Shown in pieces: positions 43,285 through 53,936 of a DNA stretch of 64,000 nucleotides (positions are counted from its first letter, which is position 1; the number at the start of each line of letters is the position of its first letter). This DNA is from Eurosta solidaginis (lineage: Eukaryota > Arthropoda > Insecta > Diptera > Tephritidae), in assembly GCF_040869045.1 (NCBI RefSeq), contig NC_090322.1, forward strand, positions 191,641,477 through 191,705,476, given 5' to 3'. The translations under genes were made by a program, and so were the position numbers. The notes below the pieces were generated by a model, which saw only the letters and a program-made list of their open reading frames with translations, was not told the origin of the DNA and made no database searches.

Positions 43285-43845
43285 CCAGCAAACGTTAAGC
43301 GAAACCCGAAGCTGAGCCCAAAACTGAACCGAAATCGATGCCGAAAGTAGACCGAAACCGGGGAGGAACGCAAAACCGAAATCATGAACGGAACCAAACC
43401 TGAAACGAAACCTGGAAAGAAACTGAATTGACACCGATGCAAAATTCAGACCGAAACGGACCCGAAATCGGAAGTCATAAAAAGCCCAAAAGAGGCGGAA
43501 TGTGCAACCGAAATCATGACCGGGGCCAAAACCGAAACGAAATCTGGACTGAAACCGGGAACGAAGCTAGAGTCGACAGCGAAATCAAATCCAGACCGAA
43601 TCCGAATCGCAATAAGGGTCGAAACCAGACAAGAACCGGACGGAATACGGAAGCCAAATCAGGATCAGACTTGAAGGCGTAATGAAACCGGGACCAATCA
43701 CGGACATAAATCGAAACTGAAGCCAAAACTTACACGGTTTGGAAGCCGTAGCTGGATTGGTAAAGAATGGGCCCAACTGGAACCGATAACAAGCTGAAAC
43801 GGGAAGCAAAACTGAAACCAAAAGCAGAATTGAAATGTATGGATT
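43285..43845 (+). repeat. Degenerate ACCGAAA-rich array
   Basis: For about 550 bases the plus strand is dominated by words such as ACCGAAAC, ACCGAAAT, GACCGGAAC-like and AACTGAA, at spacings of 6, 12 and their multiples. Examples lie near 43338, 43354, 43375, 43450 and 43508. It looks like a decayed hexamer- or 12-mer-derived satellite. Frames on both strands across it are low-complexity by-products. Confidence 0.7.
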
Positions 43846-43889
43846 TGTGTGTGTTATCCTAACCACTATTGTGCCAGCCTAAGCAATTT

Positions 43890-44375
43890 TGGCCGTTTCG
43901 TAACAAGTCACATCAGATACCCCTGTTTCGTGATAACTGATGCACTAAGGGAGGCCAAGTCTTCCTCCACCTGGCACTCCCAACTCAGAAGGGTCTTCCC
44001 CTTACTTTTCAAACTGCGATGCTCACTAACATACTTTCTTGGCCGGAGCGTCTTTGTCAATTCGCATAACATGACTTAGCCAACGAAGCCTAGATGCTTT
44101 TATTATCTGCACTATCTTTATATATGCATAAAGCTCATACAGTTCATCAGCAGGTGGTACCTTCGATACTCGCTGACGGCATTACGGAGAACTATTCTCT
44201 CGAACACTCCAAGAGCTATCTCATCTTCTCTCTACACCTTACACGATTCAGAACCATACATTAGGACAGGTATAATAAGTGACCTGTACAGCTTTATTTT
44301 TGTTCGTTTAGAGAGGACTTTTATAATCAGTTGCTTACTCAGTCCAAAGTAGGTATATGCTCTGAAAATATTTTT
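43890..44375 (-). pseudogene. LINE (RTE-like) reverse transcriptase relic
   Basis: On the minus strand the order YFGLSKQLIIKVLSKRTK, LYRSLIIPVLMYGSES, ALGVFERIVLRN, EYRR and MRIDKDAPAKKV is readable with several stops. Many insect endonuclease-reverse transcriptase LINEs carry the same order in the region C-terminal to the polymerase (VLLYGSE...; FERKILR; VRMD). The remainder toward 43890 (SELGVPGGGRLGLP) corresponds to the RGRP-like, WVEDL-like end. It is too broken to be active. Confidence 0.75.
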
Positions 44376-44820
44376 CATATTTGAAGAGTAAATTTGTTTG
44401 GGAATTTTTATATAGAGAAATCTAAATAAATCTCAATTCCTTCAGAAATTCATATTAGCATTCCTAGTAGCAGTAGGGTATAAAAATGACAATTTGCTTT
44501 TCCTCACTCCTCACTCTTCGCGTGTGTGCTCTCATTAAGTCATGTGAATATATAGTGGTAAATATAATGCACAAAAAAGTAGTTTTACCCACGCAATGTT
44601 TGCAAACGGATTATTGTTCGTAGCGAAGATTGGGAATCGGACAAAGTTTCCGTAAATAAAAAGAAACCAAAACAAAATCCACTATTCTACACTTTCCGTT
44701 GTAATGGAAATAATTGATTGCAAATGCAGTTATGTGTAACGGTAACATACAATAAAACAAGTGAAACAAACAGGAGCAGAAGTTTGTTTTTGATATTTTT
44801 TTTCTTCTCTGTGTATTCAT
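44376..44820. other. Unassigned AT-rich DNA
   Basis: No supported feature was seen in this stretch. Confidence 0.4.
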
Positions 44821-44826
44821 AATGTG

Positions 44827-45040
44827 TGACCGCCGTGGTCTGGTGGAAGCGTGCTCCGCCTACCATACCGAGCGTTCAGGGTTCGACTCCCGGGAAAAGT
44901 AACATCAAAAATCGGGGACGCCCCTCGGAAGAAAATTCATCTCCTCTGCAGATGCCGTTCGGAGTAGGCATAAAACATGTAGATCCCATCCCGCCAATTT
45001 GTAGGGAAAACTGATGACTAAATCTCCTCGCGGCAAGTAT
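44827..45040 (+). mobile_element. SINE copy with tRNA-like head, internally deleted
   Basis: The head reads GACCGCCGTGGTCTGGTGGA, with an A-box-like TGGTCTGGTGG and a B-box GGTTCGACTCC, a closer tRNA match than the copy at 4487. The body words GACGCCCCTCGG, GCAGATGCCGTTCGGAGTAG and GTAGATCCCATCCCGCCAAT follow after a short deletion. Confidence 0.85.
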
Positions 45041-45490
45041 TAATTTTCATTTCTTTTTTGGATTCAATAATGGTAACAACAAATATCTGAACCCGTGCGC
45101 ACGACAACTGACTGCGGTTGGAAGCATATTTTTCAACTTCTTGTTTATTTTTGCAATACTTTGTCAGCTGTTGAAGCCGTTATTTTCATGGATTCTCTGA
45201 CGAAAGAATGCAACGGAACTCTTGGTAAATATATAATTTGTGTGAAATATTTGAGCAATGAGTTAATGATGCACGATTTTATTTCCATACTCCGTTGCGC
45301 TAAGTTGTTGTTGTATTAACAGTGCTTCACCCCATTCAATGCGCACGACCACTCACAAATTGTTGTGCTAAGAGAGGCTCTTATGTATTATGTTAAGTGG
45401 TATGGTTGCGTGATTATCGTTGGCCGGCATCGCTTTTCTTATAAATAGGGGATCCATGTGCCCATCATCACTTACGGGGAGAATTGTACC
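45041..45490. other. Unassigned DNA
   Basis: A 74-codon frame at 45095-45319 (QLLVYFCNTLSAVEAVIFMD) has no recognisable domain. GTGCGCACGACAACTGACTG near 45096 resembles a word near 29837. Confidence 0.35.
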
Positions 45491-45491
45491 T

Positions 45492-46106
45492 TACTCAGAG
45501 GAAGGAAAAAGAAGGGAAAGTGAAGGAAAGGAAAGAAAAGAAAAGAAAAGAAAAGAAAAGAAAAGGCAAGGGAGGAAAAAGAAGGCAAAGGAACAAAAAA
45601 CAAACGTAAAGGAAAGGAAAGCAAAGGAAAGGAAAGGAAAGGAAAGCAAAGGAAAGGAGAGGAACGGAAAGGAAAGGAAAGGAAAGGAAAGGAAAGGAAA
45701 GGAAAGGAAAGGAAAGGAAAGGAAAGGAAAGGAAAGGAAAGGAAAGGAAAGAAAAGAAAAGAAAAGGAAAGAAAAGGAAAGAAAAGGAAAGGAAAGGAAA
45801 TGAAATGAAAGGCAAGGAAAGGAAACGAAAGGAAATGAAAGGAAAGGAAAGGAAAGGAAAGGAACGGAACGGAACGGAAAGGAAAGGAACGGAAAGGAAA
45901 GTAACGGAAAGGAAAGGAAAGGAAAGAAAGGAAAGGAAAGGAGAGGAAAGGAAAGGAAAGAAAAGAAAAGTAAAGGAAAGGAAAGGAAAAGAAAGAAAAG
46001 GAAAGGAAAGGAAAGGAAAGAAAAGGAAATGAAAGGAAAGCAAAGCAAAGGAAAGGGATGGAAAGGAAAGGAAAGGAAAGGAAAGGAAAGGAAAGGAAAG
46101 GAAATG
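45492..46106 (+). repeat. ~610-bp GGAAA purine tract
   Basis: Nearly every base on the plus strand is A or G, built from GGAAA with AGAAA, GCAAA and GGAAC variants. The few C and T interruptions fall mostly around 45598-45615 and 45801-45905. Long frames on both strands (Lys/Glu/Arg-rich or Phe/Leu/Ser/Pro-rich) are by-products. Such mirror-rich purine DNA can form triplex structures. Confidence 0.98.
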
Positions 46107-46109
46107 AAT

Positions 46110-46345
46110 GAAAAGTTATCGATTTTTTATTAAAAATGTATCGACTTACTATCAACTATCGATTTGCTATCTGAAAGTTACCAATTTGTTTTCAGTGATT
46201 TGTTGTCGACGACTTATCGGGTTTATATGACACAGATACCGATAAAGTTTCATCGATAAATCGATGACGCTGTTACCCATCGATAACGAGCCGATAAGAA
46301 ACCAACAAGGAACCTTTGATGGCGACTACCAGCCGATGACAAACC
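46110..46345 (+). repeat. CGATA/TATCG-rich block 1
   Basis: Contains GTTATCGAT, CTATCGATTTG, CTTATCGGG, ACCGATAAAG, CATCGATAAATCGATGA, CATCGATAACG and CCGATAAG within 240 bases. No fixed period is apparent. It resembles the array at 59470-60640. Confidence 0.6.
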
Positions 46346-46375
46346 TATAAAAATAAATATACAAGTCGCTATATA

Positions 46376-46412
46376 CCTCCGAAGAGATTAAGGTCGAGCC
46401 TCTTGGGGGTGG
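46376..46412 (-). mobile_element. SINE 3' end scrap
   Basis: CCTCCGAAGAGATTAAGGTC and GAGCCTCTT are the complement of the SINE end AAGCTCGGCCTTAAATCTCT. Only the end is present, directly adjoining the next repeat. Confidence 0.6.
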
Positions 46413-46592
46413 AGGGCGGGGTGGCGTAGAAGGTTCAATGTGGTCATATTAAATCGTTCCCTAGATGGTAAGTGTAGTTGTTACCACAATGTATCGGGTC
46501 TGTATCCGTCAAAGGACCATTAGCATCTATAACAATCCCCAAAGCCTTCGGTAAGTGTCTTTATCGTTGCAACAACAACAATAATAAGAAAC
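46413..46592 (+). mobile_element. (CAA)n-tailed interspersed repeat, fullest copy
   Basis: Starts GGGTGGAGGGCGGGGTGGCG, then TTCAATGTGGTCATATTAAA, TATCGGGTCTGTATCCGTCA, AAGGACCATTAGCATC and CCAAAGCCTTCGGTAAGTG, and ends CTTTATCGTTGCAACAACAA. Four copies in the window define the family. Confidence 0.75.
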
Positions 46593-47417
46593 CTTTCACT
46601 TCTCATTACAAAAAATATCTTTGGGTCTATGTATGTATATATGTAAATGCAACATTCAAACAAGAATTCTTTGGTGAATTTTACTACCACTCCCCCTTTG
46701 TAACTGTAGAGTAAATTTCTTCTCTTAAAACTTATCACTTCTTACACATCTGTAATTAATTATTTGGGACATGCATTAATTTATGTTCTTTAGCAGCGAA
46801 TTGGAAATGAGGTTGATAGCGTGTAAGAGTACATGAACTACAAACACATAAATGTACGTGTCTCGCATGTAAAATGATCTCGTAAATATGTAAGCAGGTA
46901 TTATTAGACAATTATTTGCGTGTACTCAGCGAAATTTAAGAAAAATACATATATATATTTTCATTCTTTATTTTAGACCTGTCAGCTGGGTTACATATTT
47001 ATATATATGTACAAGTTTCAAAACTGTTTGCCCGCTTTTACAACCTCAAAAGTAGGTTACACCTGCGGGCACGTGCTTTTGATAGTATTTTCCATAATAT
47101 TATTCTATGATGGTTCAACAAACATTTATATATGTATATCACATACCTAGGTCAAAACAGCGAACAACTCAAAGAATCACAACGTTTAGGAAAGGAAAAA
47201 TAACTGATTGCCTTATTTATAGCGCCTATACAAATTTAATTTTTTACCAATCTCTCTTTGAGTTAGTAGAGGAACTAATAATAAATTGAGTAAAGAGGTC
47301 GGTAAAGACTAAACAAGGGAACCCAGTAATGTGCATTACTTCGAAAACTCAGATTTTTGACTTAGTTCCCTATCGCAATAGGTGTGCGATATGTCTGTTA
47401 TCCTCGTGTTTTTTGTT
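46593..47417. other. Unassigned AT-rich DNA
   Basis: Microsatellite-like TATATATG words are present. No gene could be supported. Confidence 0.4.
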
Positions 47418-47520
47418 AAGTCCGGATTAAAAAATTGTCCAAAGTGAAAATCTTTGAGGCCATTGTAATTCCCAAGCATACTCAACCCGAATCGTACATC
47501 CTATTTTCTAATTTTGGCAA
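47418..47520 (-). mobile_element. Fragment of the palindromic hAT MITE
   Basis: AAAAAATTGTCCAAAGTGAA, ATCTTTGAGGCCATTG and CGTACATCCTATTTTCT follow the order of one end of the elements at 16633 and 53231. The palindrome is not present. Confidence 0.55.
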
Positions 47521-47528
47521 ACAAAAAC

Positions 47529-47880
47529 TCTATCTATATATAAACATGCCACATGAAACATTTTTCAACTCCTCTTTTAGACGCACCGTTTGGCCGATTT
47601 GAATGAAATATACACCGACTTATCCTGTTTTGTTGATTTTCCACCAATTTGCAGAAAATAGAGTTTTCAGTGCATAAGGGTAATTTTTGCTATGTAGGGG
47701 GCATGGCATCTGATACATATATATACAAACATATGAAAACTCAAATATCTCTGAAGGTACTAATACCAGGACAATGATACTTGGGAGTCAGGTGCCCGAA
47801 ATCAATACTGTATCAGTAGAGAAAAGTAGGAAGAATTGGCAAAGAGTATGGCATACCTTCTATTAAAATGTTTCCATATC
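47529..47880 (+). mobile_element. Helitron-like 5' fragment with one array-like unit
   Basis: TCTATCTATATATAAACATG is followed by TAGACGCACCGTTTGGCCGA and TTTGAATGAAAT, as in Helitron 5' leaders. A later part (CAAATATCTCTGAAGGTACT, AATACCAGGACAATGATAC, GAGTATGGCATACC) is a diverged version of the 142-bp unit at 23798. Confidence 0.5.
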
Positions 47881-48316
47881 GTATATTTCCTGTACTGATT
47901 AATTCATATTGCACAAACTTGGCATAGCTGTCAATATTGTTAATTTCAAAGTTTTAACGAAAATGTAAACCTGCAAAGTATGTACCATTTTTTCCAAAAA
48001 TTATTTGTTGATTCAGTTCGTTAGAGCATCACCCAAGTAACATTAAGTATTAACCACAAACAAAGTAAAAACCCTATATGACGAGTCTACTTCCGATGCT
48101 TTTTTTTTTTTTGTTATGTCCATAGTGTTGTACAAAGGAGTAGAAATTATACATAAGGGACTGTGGCAAAGATAAATTTGCATCTCCTCAAGAAATTGGA
48201 TTGGTCGAATTTTCGAAACCCGGGCAGTATTAATTATTAGAAAGAGTAAAACTCGAATTCTTCAAAAGTCCGAAGGAACCTTTAAAATCTGAACATAAGA
48301 TAGACCCACCAAATTG
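47881..48316. other. Unassigned DNA
   Basis: Nothing could be supported here. Confidence 0.4.
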
Positions 48317-48540
48317 TATACCATCAGGGCCGGATTAACCCTCAACGGGGCCCTAGGCAACCATCAATTTGGGGGCCCTTTTTTCCACCCCCGTTCCCTT
48401 CTTTTTTCGATTAGAAAATACAAACTTATATTTTTCATACAAATTTTATTGTCACAATGTAATTCAATTCAATGTAATATATCATTAAAATTATTATCTA
48501 CATTTTAAATATGTCGTATTCTACATTTGTTTTCGGTCTA

Positions 48541-49346
48541 AAGAATTTAGTGACCCTTATGTAACCAAAGCCCTTTTTACCACATTGGTTAGGCCGATAC
48601 TAGAATACGGATCAGTAGTCTGGAATCCGCGATATCAAGTTCATGCAGATAGGCTTGAGTCAATACAGAAGCAATTTTTACTTTTTTCTTTAAGGAATTT
48701 TCATTGGGACTCTGCATATAATCTTCCACCTTATACTAGTCGGTTAAGGCTTATCAATCTTCCAACTCTCGCTAGCCGTAGAGAAATGCTAGGAGTATTA
48801 TTTATGTCTAAACTACTGAATGGACTAATTTCTAGCCCCTTTCTTTTGAACGAAGTAAACTTCAATATCCCATCACGAGCGTCAAGACATTACAAACCTC
48901 TTCTTTTGAGGCAGTGTAGAACTAACTTCGAATTAAATGAACCTTTCCGGTGTTTGTGTTATGATTTTAACTCTCACTCGAATTCATTTGATATAACGGA
49001 TTCACTTTTTACTATAAGGAAAACTGTCCTATCCTATCTTAACTCGTAACAAAATAAAAATAAAAATAAAAAATAAAAATCTTTATATGCTAAATCCTTA
49101 ACTTATTTAACAATTTACTATATGTATAATTTTCTACTGTTATGTATATAATACTCAGCTGATGATTTTTATTCTGTAGCTGAGCAGTTTTAGATCTCGA
49201 CGCTTAACAAACCTCCGCCTATCAACAACTCGGCAAAAACAAAAACAAATCCGTGCGTCATGCGGATGCGCCCCTCGTGTCGGTTGGGCGGGCTTTGGAG
49301 GGTATTAATCCGTTGGGTTTATTATTATTATTATTATAAATTCACC
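48541..49346 (+). pseudogene. Jockey-like LINE 3' end, nested in hAT
   Basis: The frame reads KEFSDPYVTKALFTTLVRPI, LEYGSVVWNP and LESIQKQFLLFSLRNFHWD, then LPPYTSRLRLINLPTLASRR, the part of jockey-superfamily LINEs C-terminal to the polymerase active site. It stops at 49047-49049. Downstream is a 3' UTR with a terminal run GGTTTATTATTATTATTATT, the kind of simple tail such LINEs leave. The 5' part is absent, as usual for 5'-truncated insertions. The piece is open for 154 codons from the first Met, so it may be one of the younger insertions here. Confidence 0.9.
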
Positions 49347-49354
49347 AATTATAT

Positions 49355-49916
49355 TGTTACGAATATTAGCAAAACTAAGGGGTGCTGCTATCTCTAAGCC
49401 GATGCTAAGCAGTGACGTGAATTCACATCAATAATTCAATCATTATGTATCTACATAAACGAAACAATAATGCACAAACACATACATATATCTTATCTGA
49501 GTTGTCACAAGAGAGGGCAATAATTTCTGCAAGTATTACTCAAATGAGAAATCATACATCTGTAGTTGTAGCTGAGAAATTTATAACTAAGTAAAATTCT
49601 GGAAGCGCCTAGAAGATGCCACGAAGAAATCACAGAGTATAAAAGCATCAGCGGTAGAGGCGCTATGGCAAGTTTCGATTCAGACGCTATCTAGCGATCA
49701 ATAGCAGTATTATTTTGATAGTAGAGTTTCATTTGAGCTATCAATCAGTTTGGTTATTAAGCAAGCTATTCGTTGCAAAGTTTGAGTGTTATTGTAAAGT
49801 ACTTTAATAAAGGCCATTTTGCATTATTAAATATTGGAGTTATTTATTCAAAAGTTTAGTGATTCGAACTTAGCAGAGGGTTGCAAATAAGAGGATTTGC
49901 AAGTAAATTTGTTACA
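49355..49916 (+). mobile_element. Solo Ty3/gypsy LTR in hAT, ATAT duplication
   Basis: TGTTACGAATATTAGC at the start, TAAATTTGTTACA at the end, and ATAT on both sides (49351-49354 and 49917-49920). A CAGAGTATAAAAGCATC TATA region lies at about 49633. It is 562 bases long and closely resembles the one at 50675. Confidence 0.95.
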
Positions 49917-49967
49917 ATATCATCAATATCGATTTTGTCAAGGAATCTGACTCAATGCAAAGTATAC

Positions 49968-50669
49968 CTAACATCTCGAGTCGCTCTTGTCGCGTTGTAG
50001 CTCTTTCGCAGCTTTGATTCTTTTTAATTGCGAGAAGGATCGTTCGGCAGAACAATTTGTGATCACTAATGTTAAAAAAATCCGAAGAGCTATTTCTGTG
50101 CCAGGAAATACATCGGCTAATTGATCTTCCATTAGAATCTTATACAAATGACTATGAGTTTTTTGTGTATCAGTGTATCTGGAGTCCACGTAACTTTGGA
50201 ACTGTTTCATTTCAATGAAAAATTCTTCCAAATCTCTAGAATAAAAACGAACTACATAAGTTATTTATAGCTTTGTGGAGGTCTCCATCACTTAGAGAAA
50301 AGTTGATGAGAAATGCAAATCTCTCTGAAACTTCCATGTACACTTTTGGACGTCGTTTGATTTCACTGTGAAGATTGTCTACGATTCCGAGGAAACCTTT
50401 TGTCCTAAAATCATCGCGAGGCGAAAATTCTACTTCTGGACTTCTGGAGCATTTCCGTCATTAGGTTGGTTTTTTCTACAACAAGTACGTTTTACGATTT
50501 CTGTGTAACCTACACCAGGTAATAATTGTTTTGTTTTTTCCTCGAAATCATTGAACTTTTCACGGAATGAAACTAAACTCTCTTCTAACAATCCACACAA
50601 AAAACCACACGTTTGCAAATCTGCTTTTCCACTTTGCAACGACTTACTCACTGAACGCATAGCAGTCAA
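49968..50669 (-). pseudogene. hAT transposase, C-terminal half
   Basis: On the minus strand the piece begins SVSKSLQSGKADLQTCGFLC and runs through EKFNDFEEKTKQLLPGV. It shifts frame, continues PRDDFRTKGFLGIVDNLHSE and VYMEVSERFAFLINFSLSD, and reaches the dimerisation region with LRIFLTLVITNCSAERSFSQ and LKRIKAAKELQ. This is the order in hAT transposases of the ZMYM/DUF4371 type, where NCSAERSFS marks the hATC dimerisation domain. The end is shifted (RDKSDSRC, where another frame reads RQERLEML). Several lesions make it inactive. Confidence 0.88.
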
Positions 50670-50674
50670 AATAG

Positions 50675-51303
50675 TGTTACAAAACTAAGGAGTGCTGCCA
50701 GCTAAGCAGTGATGCTAAGCAGTGACGTGAATGCACATCAATAATTCAATCATCATGTATCTACATAAACGAAACAATAACTGCGTCTACATATATGTAC
50801 CATGTACGTATACGAGCATCGGAGAGTCAATGCACAAATACATGCATATATCTGAGATACTCCTATAAGTATGCAATGAGAAAAACTATAAAATTGTGCA
50901 ATTGTAGTTACAGCTGAGATGTTTGAGAGCTAATGGACTAGTAGATTCTGGAAGCGCCTAGAAGATGCGAATGTTAAAATCAAAGAGTATAAAAGGCGAC
51001 AGATGTAGAGGCGCTGAAATTCAGTTTGATTTGAGTTGTCAAGCAGTTTCGATTAAGACGATATCTAGCGAGCAATAGCAGTATTATTTTGAATAGTAGA
51101 GTTTCATTTGAGCTATCAATCAACAGGATTCAACAGTTTGGTTATTAAGCAAGCTATTCGTTGCACAGTTTGAGTGTTATTGTGAAGTACTTTAATAAAG
51201 GCCATTTTTCCATTATTCAATATTGGAGTTATTTATTCAACAGTTTAGTGATACGAACTTAGCAAAAAGGCAAATAAGAGGATTTGCAAGCAAATTCGTT
51301 ACA
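50675..51303 (+). mobile_element. Solo Ty3/gypsy LTR splitting the hAT transposase
   Basis: Starts TGTTACAAAACTAAGGAG and ends CAAATTCGTTACA. Compared with the LTR at 49355 it lacks about ten bases after the first six. Flanks are ATAG (50671-50674) and ACAG (51304-51307), a 4-bp duplication with one mismatch. The hAT frame ends FDFGFMLIL on one side and resumes SVSKSLQSGK on the other, so the LTR interrupted it. It is 629 bases long. Confidence 0.9.
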
Positions 51304-51311
51304 ACAGAGTT

Positions 51312-51830
51312 TCATAAAATCAACATGAAACCAAAATCGAATTTTTGCATTTTATTCGCGATACACGTCGCCTCATAACTCGTATCAGTATTTTGTGATT
51401 CATCATCCGCAATGATTTCTAGAGCCTCTAAAACGATATCAAATGAATCGTAAACTACATTCGTCGCATTCGAATGTGCTTCCCAGCGTGTAGTTGACAA
51501 TGTCTTCAAAATTTTCTCATTGTTTATTTTATTTTTTAATACGCCCCAACGATAGGTGGAAGCGGAAAATTTATATAATGTCTGCATAATGGCGAAAAAA
51601 TCTAATGCATAAAAACTGCACTTCACAGCATGCTCTCCAACCAAATTAAAGGAATGCGCGGAACAGGGAACATAGATCGCATTCTCATTCAAACTAAATA
51701 TTCTTGCTTGCACACGTTTATACTTCCTGGACATATTATTTTTCTCTACAATTTTGAATATCTAAACCACAGTCTTCAGTAAGAAACTTTAAAATTTGAT
51801 TCTCTAGACTTTCACCAGTATGACCTTCCA
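51312..51830 (-). pseudogene. hAT transposase, N-terminal half
   Basis: The frame 51734-51312 encodes RKYKRVQARIFSLNENAIYV, PCSAHSFNLVGEHAVKC, YKFSASTYRWGVL and LSTTRWEAHSNATNVV. In hAT transposases of this type these motifs (VPC-AHSLNL, TRWEA) sit in the RNase H-like catalytic core. Upstream, ENQILKFLTEDCGLDIQNC can be read, but the expected following stretch with a catalytic Asp is missing just before NMSRKYK, leaving a deletion. The N-terminal zinc-finger part is not found. The rest of the protein continues beyond the LTR. Confidence 0.88.
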
Positions 51831-52128
51831 ACTTTCACTTCGATATACTTATTTGCACGCTCATACAATTTGTCAAATGAGTCGGAAATGTCCTTTTAGG
51901 AACCTTGTCTAGTTTGTCGGTCGTCGCCTTTTGAATGCGGTCAATTAAGTTTTATTTATTTGAGTAAAATTTGTTTTCAGTTCTGATTATAGTTTTCTTT
52001 CTCTCTCTAGAATTTTATGTTTGTAAAAAAATTTTAGAAGCCTTTTTAATCTTTCGGGGCCCCCTAAAATCAGGGGCCCCAGGCAACTGCCTATTCTGCC
52101 TACCTGTTAATCCGGCCCTGTATATCAT

Positions 52129-53230
52129 TCAATGCCTCTTGATATCTAGACTTTGAATATCAATTTTGGGTACAATTCGAGCCTGTTCGAGATCATGACA
52201 TATCATAGGACAGGGCATTTTTGACACATTTTTAAATAGGACTTTATTAAAAAGTTTTCTGAGATAGAGAGTTTTTGAAACAACGGCCGAGATAGGCTAG
52301 TATTCCACTCAGCCGTCGATATTGGCTTGTGTAGTATAATATAAAGCTTAAACAATTCACTTTTCCCTTGAGGTTGGAAAATTATGAACAAGCTACTGCA
52401 AATAATTATGTACATCTTTTTGTATACGTGTCCGATATATTAGACTTTGTCCCATTTTTTGAGCTTTTATATCAACAAATTCATGCCATATATTTCTATG
52501 AAGAAATAAATATGATTAGTTAAACATTTTCCGAAATGCATTTAAGGGCTAAACTTTCCAAAGTGTACCATTTTTCGTTCCCCGAATGCGCCAAGAGATG
52601 TCGGAAAATCGTTCCAATAAGCATAATTTAGTTTTTAGCTAAGCATTTTTTTAAATTGCATGTCAAAAAAAATAACAAAAAACTAAGAAGCTCGGACTTC
52701 ATTCACAAATTCAAAAGATCATTCAAAAGAATCTATGTACAGTATTTAATAAGTACTAGTATCGCCTGGGGTCGAAAATTCGGCCAATCCAATATATTAG
52801 GTAAGGGATATGAAATTTAAAGCCTTTATGCAGATTTATTCACACCATACCCTTTTTTCTTTACTGGAGATATGTTAGGTTGAATTGGCTGCCCGAGCGC
52901 TCACTTAAGCCAATGAAATTAGGCCCGCTGTGATTTTGTCATACATAACTTAATTTCCCCGGCGTATCTGTTTAGCAGTGCATCGTTTTGGATACTTCAA
53001 CTCTTTGTAGATAATTTTCAACCTAAGCACTGATGATGGGAGTTTCGCGAAATCGAATAACTTACTACCACACCCTCTTTTCGAACTCTTCGCATTTTTT
53101 TCTACACATACAATATTGCTGTCCTGCCCTGGTATTATTAGCCTCAGAGTTATTTGATTTTTAATATGTCGGTCTTTATTTCCACGCCTCCTCTATATCG
53201 AAATTTCCACCGATGCTCTGAATGTCCTGG
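52129..53230. other. Unassigned DNA with possible Helitron-like scraps
   Basis: TTATTCACACCATACCC near 52836 and GTTAGGTTGAATTGGCTGCC near 52876 resemble dispersed dipteran repeats. No boundaries were found, and no gene is supported. Confidence 0.4.
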
Positions 53231-53742
53231 TCAAAAAATTGTCCTAGGTGAAAATGTTTGAGTTCGCAGGTATCCCTATAGCAATATCATGTCGAATCAT
53301 GCATCCTTTTTATTTCTCGAACTTTTTCCATAAGAGTCCACATATAAAAGTAAAATCTGTATTTTTATTTTTTTAGTCCGATAGAATTAGTTAAACTCGG
53401 ACTTTTAAAAATAAAAGTCCGGAAATAAAAGTTAAATCCGGACTTTTATTTTTTAAGGCCAAAATAAAAGTCCGACTTGATAACAAAGAAACGGCTTATC
53501 CGCATTAAAAAAATTGTTTGTTTCGGATAAGCCGTTTCTTTTGGCCTTAAAAAATAAATGTCCGGATTTAACTTTTATTTCCGGACTTTTATTTTTAAAA
53601 GTCCGAGTTTAACTAGTTCTATCGGACTCAAAAAATAAAAATCCGAAAATGATTTTTATCTTGATCCAAATATATTAAAAGTCCAAAATTAATAGTTTTG
53701 CTAGGAATTATATTATAAAAGGTATAACAGTTTCGACCCCTG
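53231..53742 (-). mobile_element. hAT-type foldback MITE, copy 2
   Basis: Reversed relative of 16633-17182: AAAATTGTCCTAGGTGAAAA near the left, ATATATTAAAAGTCCAAAAT and TTATATTATAAAAGG near the right, ending AACAGTTTCGACCCCTG. The left terminal repeat has been lost, so the target duplication cannot be checked. It carries the same central palindrome. Confidence 0.8.
53374..53630. repeat. 257-bp palindrome of MITE copy 2
   Basis: Arms start TAGTCCGATAGAATTAGTT and end AACTAGTTCTATCGGACT. The inner words TTAAATCCGGACTTTTATTT and AAACGGCTTATCCG against CGGATAAGCCGTTTC are kept. The two arms differ at a few positions (for example GCCAAAATAAAAGTCCGA is missing its partner on the right). Confidence 0.88.
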
Positions 53743-53936
53743 CTTGGAAACAAGTTACACTGATGAAGCTGCAGTAGTTTCGAATCTCTGTGATACGTAA
53801 ATATACTCGCAATTTTCCTTTCATTGTAATTGGGGCTATGAAAAATGTTTGATGGTATACTTGGGGATATTTTAGCCCTTGACATAGACGTACCATACCC
53901 ATCTTCATCTTAGGCGGCCACCTTGGCAAACCAACA

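Larger units (their letters stand above)
48325..52120 (-). mobile_element. hAT transposon carrying three nested insertions
   Basis: Ends CAGGGCCGGATTAA and TTAATCCGGCCCTG are perfect inverted repeats. The flanks TATACCAT (48317-48324) and TATATCAT (52121-52128) are an 8-bp duplication with one mismatch. The next inner bases, GGGGCCCTAGGCAA and GGGGCCCCAGGCAACTGCC, also pair across the ends. The transposase lies on the minus strand in three pieces. Inside sit a LINE fragment (48541-49346) and two solo LTRs (49355 and 50675). Confidence 0.93.

Noticed and set aside
43156..43866. Overlapping frames on both strands of the ACCGAAA region
   Set aside because: Low-complexity by-products of the degenerate repeat.
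45420..46155. Long Lys/Glu/Arg- and Phe/Ser/Pro-rich frames on both strands
   Set aside because: They are translations of the GGAAA repeat and open only because the repeat has few stops.
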